A stretch of DNA of 64,000 nt from Flavobacterium limi (GTDB taxonomy: Bacteria; Bacteroidota; Bacteroidia; Flavobacteriales; Flavobacteriaceae), in contig NZ_JAADZV010000008.1 in assembly GCF_010645075.1 (NCBI RefSeq), forward strand, positions 1 through 64,000, given 5' to 3'. Under the pieces are notes generated by a model. That model saw only the letters and a program-made list of their open reading frames with translations. It was not told where the DNA came from and did no database searches. The translations under genes and the position numbers were made by a program. Position 1 is the stretch's first letter, and each line of letters opens with the position of its first letter. This document shows, in pieces, positions 18,043-24,307 of this stretch.

Positions 18043-18111
18043 AAAAACCGTTAAGTTTTAAACTTTACTAACTATCTAACCTCATTTTATACTATGAAAA
18101 GTATAAACTTT
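18043..18111 (-). repeat. conserved 3' UTR of paralogue 2
   Basis: About 70 nt between stop and terminator, nearly identical to 18813-18884 and 20621-20692. It contains a second hairpin, TTTATACT with AAGTATAAA, next to the stop codon. Confidence 0.7.
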
Positions 18112-18519
18112 TTAGCGTACTGCTACGCTTGTACTTTTAGCAGAAAATCCTGCTTTGTAAACTGATGAAATTGCTTTTGCTGATATAACTGTAATATCAC
18201 CTTTTATTGTAATCTCATGTTTTGTTGTTTTTACGCTGTCTTCTACTTCTAAGAAATAAGTTCCTGATGGAAATTCCTCGAAGCTGAAAGTTTTTAAAAT
18301 TCCGTTTTTGCCTGAGGCATTTTCAGAATAAATTAGGGTTCCTTCTTTATCATAGATTGATAATTTGGCTTTTGTAACATTGTTTAATCCAAAAGTTACT
18401 TTGCTGCCTTCTCCTTTAATTACATGAAGGGATGAATCTTCATTACCATCAATTGCATATGTACTGATTCCTGAAAAAAGTACTGCTGCTACTAAACTTA
18501 ATTTTAACATCTTTTTCAT
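18112..18519 (-). CDS. small exported sorting-domain-like protein, paralogue 2
   Basis: 135 residues: signal peptide (VAAVLFSGISTYA), IDGNEDSSLHVIKGEG, then KLSIYDKEGTLIYSENASGK, FEEFPSGTYFLEVED and KHEITI. This strand order and the GTYFLEV signature match the T9SS type A sorting domain (SS-bearing tail), here as almost the whole mature protein rather than a tail. It ends SVAVR. Same-strand tandem copies lie on both sides. Its promoter has the conserved layout described at 18559-18659. Role unknown; a periplasmic or surface-exposed small protein is likely. Confidence 0.75.
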   Translation of the reverse strand: MKKMLKLSLVAAVLFSGISTYAIDGNEDSSLHVIKGEGSKVTFGLNNVTKAKLSIYDKEGTLIYSENASGKNGILKTFSFEEFPSGTYFLEVEDSVKTTKHEITIKGDITVISAKAISSVYKAGFSAKSTSVAVR

Positions 18520-18558
18520 GGCTTTATTTTTTTAATTGTTTGTTCTAATTCTATACTG

Positions 18559-18659
18559 CTAAATTACTTCAATAGTACAGCAAACTGCACAACTGTGTTT
18601 TCTGATATATATGCTATATTCTCATTTACGAAACCGTTATAGGTTAAAATTTGAATTAT
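18559..18659 (-). promoter_or_regulatory. conserved promoter and upstream element of paralogue 2
   Basis: On the minus strand the -7 box TAATTTAG (18566-18559), 23-nt spacer, TTG (18592-18590), then 20 nt further up a ~47-bp element (18613-18659) containing TTTACGAAACCG on the plus strand. The same parts at the same distances occur before paralogues 3, 4 and 5. Confidence 0.65.
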
Positions 18660-18780
18660 CTCTATCGTTAATGTTAATTTGATTATTATTTAACAAAGTA
18701 TTCAAAAGAATTACAGGTAAGGTAATCGATAGGTTTATTTTATATTTTGCTGAAATTTGCCTTAAAATAAATTCATAAAA

Positions 18781-18812
18781 AAAACAGCTCAAGAACCACC
18801 AAGAGCTGTTTT
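18781..18812 (-). terminator. terminator of paralogue 3
   Basis: Perfect 10-bp stem (18781-18790 with 18803-18812) plus a T-tract on the minus strand; same loop as the paralogue 2 terminator. Confidence 0.85.
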
Positions 18813-18884
18813 AAAAACCGTTAGGTTTTAAACTTTACTAACTATCTAACCTCATTTTTATACTTTATGAAAGCATAAACTTTT
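18813..18884 (-). repeat. conserved 3' UTR of paralogue 3
   Basis: Near-copy of 18043-18111 and 20621-20692. Confidence 0.7.
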
Positions 18885-19292
18885 TTAGCGTACTGCTACG
18901 CTTGTACTTTTTGCAGCATTCTCTGTTTTATAAACTGTTGAAATTGCTTTAGATGATAAAACTATTTTATTATAAGCAATAGTAATTTCATGTTTTGTTG
19001 TTTTTACTTTATCTTCTACTTTTAAGATATAAGATCCTTCAGGGAAATTTTCAAATCTGATTTTTTTTAGAATTCCGTCCTTACCTGTAGCAGTTTCAGA
19101 ATAAATTACAGTGCCATCCTGGTCGTATATTTCTAATTTTGCTTCTGTTACCTTGTTTAATCCAAAAGTAACTTCGTTACCATTTTCTTTAATTACATGA
19201 AGGATATAATCTTCATTACCATCAATTGCATATGTATTGATTCCTGAAAAAAGTAATGCAACTACTAAACTTAATTTTAAGATATTTTTCAT
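18885..19292 (-). CDS. small exported sorting-domain-like protein, paralogue 3
   Basis: 135 residues: signal peptide (VVALLFSGINTYA), IDGNEDYILHVIKENG, KLEIYDQDGTVIYSETATGK, FENFPEGSYILKVED and KHEITIAYN, ending SVAVR. Closest to paralogue 2 in layout and flanks. The beta-sandwich pattern is that of a stand-alone T9SS sorting domain. Same promoter class and same 3' UTR as paralogue 2, so it should be co-regulated with it. No enzymatic motif. Confidence 0.75.
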   Translation of the reverse strand: MKNILKLSLVVALLFSGINTYAIDGNEDYILHVIKENGNEVTFGLNKVTEAKLEIYDQDGTVIYSETATGKDGILKKIRFENFPEGSYILKVEDKVKTTKHEITIAYNKIVLSSKAISTVYKTENAAKSTSVAVR

Positions 19293-19330
19293 GATTATAT
19301 TTTTTTAATTATTGTTCTAAATCTACACTG

Positions 19331-19431
19331 CTAAATTACTTCAGCAATATAGAAAATTGTACAACTATATTTTCTGATATATGTGCTATATTCTCATTTA
19401 CGAAACCGTTATATGTTAAAATTTGAATTAT
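19331..19431 (-). promoter_or_regulatory. conserved promoter and upstream element of paralogue 3
   Basis: -7 TAATTTAG (19338-19331), 23-nt spacer, TTG (19364-19362), 20-nt gap, element 19385-19431. Spacing is identical to the other copies. Confidence 0.65.
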
Positions 19432-19800
19432 TCTTGGTGTTTTTATGAATATGTATATAATTTTTCAATATTTCGACTTGAATTGCGAATCTATAATTCA
19501 ATAAAATGTTTTAATTAGAATGTCGTAATTTATATGAGAAAAAAAAATGATAATAATAAATTTATACTATGAATGTGTTTAAAATGTTTTACTTTTTTAA
19601 TTCTTAAACATAATTTTATTGATAAAATGAGTAAAATTGAGTAAACAGATTAAAATTTATTCCAGAAAATTATTCTTCTGGATTTTTAGTTCATGTGCTG
19701 AATTAACAAAAATTAAGTTATTTAAAATTAAGGACACATTACTTAGAATGAAAATTAAATAAGTTATAACCGGGGAAACAGTTTTGAAAAAAGTGAGCAT
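19432..19800. other. intergenic region without a gene
   Basis: About 370 nt of very AT-rich sequence between paralogue 3's upstream element and paralogue 4's terminator. No ORF, RNA or repeat could be supported. Confidence 0.6.
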
Positions 19801-19835
19801 AAAAAAAACAGCCCCTTTAACGACAAAGAGCTGTT
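19801..19835 (-). terminator. terminator of paralogue 4
   Basis: AACAGC (19807-19812) with GCTGTT (19830-19835), extended by CCTTT/AAAG, then a T-tract on the minus strand. Related to but diverged from the other three terminators. Confidence 0.7.
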
Positions 19836-19905
19836 CTTGAAAACATTGTGTTATAATTTTCTAACCCATTCTGACCATTTTATACAAATTTTGAAATTGT
19901 ACTGT

Positions 19906-20307
19906 TTACTTAGCAGCAACATCTGCACTTTTGGCAAAATCTGTTTTGTAAACTGATGAAATTGCTTTAGATGATAAAACTGTTTTATTATTTGCAACAG
20001 TAATTTCATGTCTTACTTTTTTGATGCTGTCTTCAGCTTCTAAAAAGTAAGTTCCTTCCGGAAATTCTTCCAGGCTGAATGTTCTTAAAATTCCATCTTT
20101 ACCTGAAGCATTTTCAGAATAAATTAATGTTCCATCCTGATCATAGATTGCTAATTTTGCTTTTGTAACTTTGTTTAGTGCAAAAGTGATTAGGTTTCCA
20201 TTCGCTTTTAGTACATGAAGATTAAAGCCTTCATTACCGTCGATTGCATAAGTACTTGTTCCGAAAAGTACAGCAACTATTAAACTTAATTTTGAAATCT
20301 TTTTCAT
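19906..20307 (-). CDS. small exported sorting-domain-like protein, paralogue 4
   Basis: 133 residues: signal peptide ending GTSTYA, then IDGNEGFNLHVLKANG, KLAIYDQDGTLIYSENASGK, LEEFPEGTYFLEAED and RHEITVANN. It ends DVAAK instead of SVAVR, and its 3' UTR and terminator have diverged, while its promoter keeps the shared layout. Probably an older copy than paralogues 2, 3 and 5. Role unknown. Confidence 0.74.
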   Translation of the reverse strand: MKKISKLSLIVAVLFGTSTYAIDGNEGFNLHVLKANGNLITFALNKVTKAKLAIYDQDGTLIYSENASGKDGILRTFSLEEFPEGTYFLEAEDSIKKVRHEITVANNKTVLSSKAISSVYKTDFAKSADVAAK

Positions 20308-20346
20308 GATAATAGTTTTTTGATTAATAGTTCTAATTCTCTGATG

Positions 20347-20447
20347 CTAAATTACTTCAGAAATATATAATTTCTCACAACTGATTTTTCATATTTATAT
20401 GCTAAATTCTCATTTACGAAACCGATATAGGTTAAAATGTGAAATTA
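20347..20447 (-). promoter_or_regulatory. conserved promoter and upstream element of paralogue 4
   Basis: -7 TAATTTAG (20354-20347), 23-nt spacer, TTG (20380-20378), 20-nt gap, element 20401-20447. The element has a few substitutions. Confidence 0.63.
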
Positions 20448-20590
20448 TTATTATTTATTTAGTTAATTTGGTAACTATTATTTAAAACTAAAATCTATTC
20501 TGAATCTTGTTTAATAACTGTTTTTTAATCTTTCTAATTATAATAATTTGAGTAGGATGCAATCTTGCGTCTAAAGAATATAAATAAAAA

Positions 20591-20620
20591 AAACAGCTCA
20601 AGAACCACCAAGAGCTGTTT
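20591..20620 (-). terminator. terminator of paralogue 5
   Basis: 9-bp stem (20591-20599 with 20612-20620) with the same loop as at 18781, and a T-tract on the minus strand. Confidence 0.85.
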
Positions 20621-20692
20621 CAAAAACCGTTAAGTTTTAAACTTTACTAACTATCTAACCTCATTTTTATACTATGAAAAGCATAAACTTTT
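20621..20692 (-). repeat. conserved 3' UTR of paralogue 5
   Basis: Near-copy of 18043-18111 and 18813-18884. Confidence 0.7.
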
Positions 20693-21097
20693 TTAGCGTA
20701 CTGCTACGCTTGTATTGTTTGCAGAAGAACCTGCTTTATAAATTGATGAAACTGCTTTTCTGGATATAACAGCAACATTGTTTTTTATTGTAATTTCATG
20801 TTTTGTAGTTTTTACACTGTCTTCTACTTGTAAGAAATAAGTTCCTGCCGGAAATTCTTCAAAACTGAAAGTTCTTAAGATACCTCTTTCTCCAGAAGCA
20901 TTTTCAGAATAAATAAGTGTACCATCCTGATCATAGATTGATAAGTATGCTTTTTTTACATTATTTAATGCAAAAGTTACTTCACTACCGTTTCCTTTTA
21001 TTACATGAAGAGCAAAATCTCCATTTCCGTCGATTGCGTAAGTACTTGTTCCAAAAAGTACTGCACATACTAAACTTAATTTTAACGTCTTTTTCAT
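20693..21097 (-). CDS. small exported sorting-domain-like protein, paralogue 5
   Basis: 134 residues: signal peptide (VCAVLFGTSTYA), IDGNGDFALHVIKGNG, YLSIYDQDGTLIYSENASGE, FEEFPAGTYFLQVED and KHEITIKNN, ending SVAVR. The fold pattern is again that of a free-standing T9SS type A sorting domain. It is the copy nearest the AraC-type regulator, which reads away from it. Shared promoter layout and 3' UTR place it in the same set as paralogues 2-4. Confidence 0.75.
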   Translation of the reverse strand: MKKTLKLSLVCAVLFGTSTYAIDGNGDFALHVIKGNGSEVTFALNNVKKAYLSIYDQDGTLIYSENASGERGILRTFSFEEFPAGTYFLQVEDSVKTTKHEITIKNNVAVISRKAVSSIYKAGSSANNTSVAVR

Positions 21098-21135
21098 GAT
21101 ATATTTTTTAGATTATTTCTTCTAATTTGATATTG

Positions 21136-21236
21136 CTAAATTACTCTGATCCTACGATAAAGTGCACAACAGTATTTGCAGATATATGTGCTGTATTCTC
21201 ATTTACGAAACCGTTATATGTTAAAATTTGAATTAT
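21136..21236 (-). promoter_or_regulatory. conserved promoter and upstream element of paralogue 5
   Basis: -7 TAATTTAG (21143-21136), 23-nt spacer, TTG (21169-21167), 20-nt gap, element 21190-21236. Confidence 0.65.
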
Positions 21237-21571
21237 TCTCAAAGTTTTTTTGAATTTGTTAATATTCTTTAAATAGAATGTTCTGTTGTGAATGTCTAAA
21301 TCGTTTAAAAGATTTTATGAAGTATTCGTTATTTATGTCAGAAAAAAATTAATATTTATTAATCTTGTAGGAGCTGACTTATGATGTTATTTGTATATTT
21401 AATAAAAAAAGTATTTTAAAGCTATGTGTTAGATTTTACTTCAATATGTTTTTAATTTACTATTGAACAAACCAGATGATTAAAATTTTAAAACCTTTTA
21501 ATAACCTTTTTTTTGAATTTAAGGTCTAATTTTGTCCTGTTAAAATATTTCAGTTTGTTGTTGATTTCTAT
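21237..21571. other. intergenic region without a gene
   Basis: About 335 nt of AT-rich sequence between paralogue 5 and the AraC-type regulator's promoter. I see no ORF or remnant of a further paralogue. Confidence 0.55.
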
Positions 21572-21641
21572 GCGTTATTCTTAGTAGCGAAAGCGTTGTA
21601 GGTTAAAATTTGAATTATTTTAGGTATTTTTGTTAAATTTG
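21572..21641 (+). promoter_or_regulatory. promoter of the AraC-type regulator with a fifth element copy
   Basis: TTTG (21609-21612), 21-nt spacer, TAAATTTG (21634-21641): a full-consensus promoter. The sequence 21572-21617 is a diverged copy of the element upstream of paralogues 2-5, in the same orientation, and includes this -33 TTTG. Confidence 0.6.
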
Positions 21642-21665
21642 CTCTTATTATTTAATCATTACGAA

Positions 21666-22538
21666 ATGAAACCAATTGCCCCAGCTCTTGAAATAATATC
21701 AAACTCTTACGGAAGCTCGTTTACTTATACTAAACATGCTCAAAAAACGAACAGCAAATCGCATTTGATGCATTACCATCCTGAAATCGAAATTGTTTTT
21801 GTAAATGGCGGGGCAGGTAAGAGGCAAATAGGAAGTCATATTTCATATTATACAAACGGTTCTCTCATTCTCATAGGATCTAATTTGCCGCATTGCGGAT
21901 TTACCAATGAAAAAACAGGTAATACTGATGAAACTGTAATTCATTTTAAACCTGACTTTTTAGGAAATGAGTTTTTTGGAATCCCCGAAATGAAAAAAAT
22001 TCAACAGCTCCTTGAACAGGCCAAAGCAGGAATTGCGTTTGGTGGAGAAACAAAAAAAATAATCGGAACAAGGATGGAATTGATGGAGAACAAATCTCCG
22101 TTTGAGCGTTTCCTGACTCTTTTAAGTATTCTAAAAGATTTAGCCTCTTCTGAAGAATATACCGTTCTAAATGCAGATGGATTTTTACTGGAAATGCAAA
22201 TGCCCGACAATGACCGGATAAATGTAGTGTTTAGTTATGTAAAAGATCATTTTCAGGAACCTATTTCAGTAGACGAAGTTTCTAAAATGGTAAGTATGAC
22301 AACACCGTCTTTTTGTCGTTATTTTAAAAAAATATCCAATAAAACATTTACCGAATTCGTAAATGAATATCGTCTGGTTCATGCATCTAAACTTCTGGCC
22401 GAAAAACCTATTAGCATAAATGAAGTTTGTTATGAAAGCGGATTTAATAACTTTAGTCATTTCAGTAAGTCGTTTAAACAGTATACAGGCAAAAGCGCTT
22501 CAGAATACAGACAGGAGCACAGAACCTCAATAATGTAA
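21666..22538 (+). CDS. AraC family transcriptional regulator
   Basis: 290 residues from ATG 21666, chosen because the promoter's -7 box (21634-21641) would lie inside a longer ORF that begins at 21630. N-terminal cupin-type sensing domain (HLMHYHPEIEIVFVNGGAGK, residues ~33-55) and C-terminal double helix-turn-helix (~190-285) with SVDEVSKMVSMTTPSFCRYF and the AraC signature SINEVCYESGFNNFSHFSKS FKQYTGKSASEYR. The His-rich cupin start suggests a sugar or small-molecule ligand. It may control the neighbouring paralogue set, based on the shared upstream element. Confidence 0.9.
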   Translation: MKPIAPALEIISNSYGSSFTYTKHAQKTNSKSHLMHYHPEIEIVFVNGGAGKRQIGSHISYYTNGSLILIGSNLPHCGFTNEKTGNTDETVIHFKPDFLGNEFFGIPEMKKIQQLLEQAKAGIAFGGETKKIIGTRMELMENKSPFERFLTLLSILKDLASSEEYTVLNADGFLLEMQMPDNDRINVVFSYVKDHFQEPISVDEVSKMVSMTTPSFCRYFKKISNKTFTEFVNEYRLVHASKLLAEKPISINEVCYESGFNNFSHFSKSFKQYTGKSASEYRQEHRTSIM

Positions 22539-22559
22539 GCTTTCAAAACTTTCTTAATT

Positions 22560-22590
22560 ACCGGCTTGTTGTAAACTTGCCGGTTTTTTT
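22560..22590 (+). terminator. terminator of the AraC-type regulator gene
   Basis: ACCGGC (22560-22565) with GCCGGT (22579-22584), then seven T. Confidence 0.85.
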
Positions 22591-22639
22591 ATTTAATAAT
22601 GAAAAGGTATATTTACATTATAACTATTCAAAACCACTT

Positions 22640-23509
22640 ATGAGAAATTTAAAAATTTTAATGTTACTGTTAATCCTGTCATCTTCAGGAATGTCTTATG
22701 CAGCAAAAGTAGATACCTTAGAAGTCTCCAGTGCTGCCATGAATAAAACCTATAAAGCTGCCATTGTGTTGCCAAATTCGTATGCTAAAAGCAAAACGAC
22801 ATTTCCTGTAATGTATTTATTGCACGGAGCTTACGGACATTTTGGTGACTGGCTGAAGAATACGCCAAATAAAGAACTTGTAAAAAATCTGGCAGACCAA
22901 TATAATTTGATTATTGTAATGCCTGAAGGTGAAACGTTTAGTTTTTATATCGACAGTCCTGTCAATACAGGAAGCCAGTTTGAAACTTTTGTAACTAAAG
23001 AAGTGATCCAGAAAGTAGATAAAACATACAGAACCATTGCGAATAAAAATGGGCGTGTCATAACGGGGCTTTCAATGGGAGGTCATGGTGCGTTGTACTT
23101 GTCTGCCAGAAATCCTGATTTATTTTGTGCTGCCGGAAGCATGAGTGGTGCTGTTGATATGAGTGGAATGCTAAATCGGGATTCTGCTGCTCAGGTTCTT
23201 AAATTGATTGAACCTGTTTTTGGGGATAAGAGTAATGATATAAAAATGTATGAGCAGCACGCGGTTTTAAATATGATAGATAAAATGAAAGCCAATAGAC
23301 TGCCATTGATTATTGATTGTGGCGTTGATGATTTTTTAATTGAACCTAATAGAGAATTACACAGAAGATTGCTATATAATAAGGTAGAACACGATTATAC
23401 TGAACGCCCCGGAGCGCACACCTGGGAATATTGGGAAAATTCGTTGCCTTATCATGTATTATTTTTTAGTAAAATATTGCTTAAAAATCAGGAAGTTGCA
23501 AAAAAATAA
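22640..23509 (+). CDS. exported esterase, CE1 / esterase D type
   Basis: 289 residues from ATG 22640. The in-frame ATG at 22577 overlaps the upstream terminator and puts 21 residues before the signal peptide, so it is rejected. Signal peptide MRNLKILMLLLILSSSGMSYA. Alpha/beta hydrolase: oxyanion region MYLLHGAYG, nucleophile Ser in GLSMGGHGAL, Asp in CGVDDFLIEPN, His in GAHTWEYW. The family includes feruloyl/acetyl esterases and S-formylglutathione hydrolase-like enzymes; the export signal favours an envelope carbohydrate esterase. Exact substrate unknown. Confidence 0.87.
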   Translation: MRNLKILMLLLILSSSGMSYAAKVDTLEVSSAAMNKTYKAAIVLPNSYAKSKTTFPVMYLLHGAYGHFGDWLKNTPNKELVKNLADQYNLIIVMPEGETFSFYIDSPVNTGSQFETFVTKEVIQKVDKTYRTIANKNGRVITGLSMGGHGALYLSARNPDLFCAAGSMSGAVDMSGMLNRDSAAQVLKLIEPVFGDKSNDIKMYEQHAVLNMIDKMKANRLPLIIDCGVDDFLIEPNRELHRRLLYNKVEHDYTERPGAHTWEYWENSLPYHVLFFSKILLKNQEVAKK

Positions 23510-23599
23510 TAGGTTTTTTAGCAGAGAAATGGCCAAAGTGTTTTTTTTGGTTTGATTTTTGGGCTACCTTTAATATATAAACTTTAAAAATAAAAAATT

Positions 23600-24118
23600 A
23601 TGAAAAAGATATTGACCCTTTTCGCAGTTGTTGGATTATTTGCATTTTCTGGTTGTTCGGATGATGATAATGATGTTGACTATGATACTATTAGTGAAGT
23701 TTTTGAACTTCAAAATGTAAATTTCGGTTATAATGCAACAGATGGATATAATATATACGAAAAACTTGATCCTGTGCTTTTTGAAGATGATGTTATTTTG
23801 ATATACAGATTGGCTGGAACTATTGATGCTAATACTCCAATTTGGCAATTAATTCCTAGAACACTTTATCCTTCTGCTACTAGAGAGCTTGATTACGATT
23901 TTGATTTTAGTAGAGAAGATTTTACTATTTATGCTCGAGGAAATTATGATTTATCATTAACTCCTTCATACTTAAATAATCAGACTTTTAGAATTGTAAT
24001 TGTACCGGGATCCCCTACAGGGACAGCAAAATCGGCTAATAAACCAGATTATTCGGATTACAATGCAGTTATTAAAAAGTATAATATTGATGATAGCAAC
24101 GTTAAAAAATTAAACTAA
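23600..24118 (+). CDS. small lipoprotein, hypothetical
   Basis: 172 residues. Lipoprotein signal LFAVVGLFAFSGC with Cys ~19, followed by an acidic stretch SDDDNDVDYD. The Ser/Asp positions after the Cys are compatible with surface export of lipoproteins in Bacteroidota (inference). The body is beta-rich (EVFELQNVNFGY, QTFRIVIVPG). From memory, similar lipoproteins of unknown function occur in many Flavobacteria. Monocistronic with a terminator. Confidence 0.75.
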   Translation: MKKILTLFAVVGLFAFSGCSDDDNDVDYDTISEVFELQNVNFGYNATDGYNIYEKLDPVLFEDDVILIYRLAGTIDANTPIWQLIPRTLYPSATRELDYDFDFSREDFTIYARGNYDLSLTPSYLNNQTFRIVIVPGSPTGTAKSANKPDYSDYNAVIKKYNIDDSNVKKLN

Positions 24119-24136
24119 TGATTAGTTTGAAAGCAT

Positions 24137-24170
24137 AAAAAGGAAATCTTACGATTTCCTTTTTTTTTTA
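24137..24170 (+). terminator. terminator of the small lipoprotein gene
   Basis: Perfect 12-bp stem (24137-24148 with 24153-24164), 4-nt loop, long T-tract. Confidence 0.88.
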
Positions 24171-24307
24171 TTCCATAGATTTGGCTTCCAAAATACTTCA
24201 GTTAAATAATTTCTATAATTTTATTATTTTGTATTTTAGGTTAAATTAATAAGATTTTTATATATTTTTAGCTTTTTTAATGCTCTAATAAAAATGTATA
24301 TCTTAAA

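Noticed and set aside
18006..20692. Recurring GCTCAAGAACCACCA sequences as possible CRISPR repeats or mobile-element ends
   Set aside because: Three copies only, hundreds of bases or more apart, each the loop of an intrinsic terminator directly after a paralogous gene.
21630..21665. Earlier ATG for the AraC-type regulator
   Set aside because: The perfect -7 box at 21634-21641 lies inside this extension, so the transcript would start after it.
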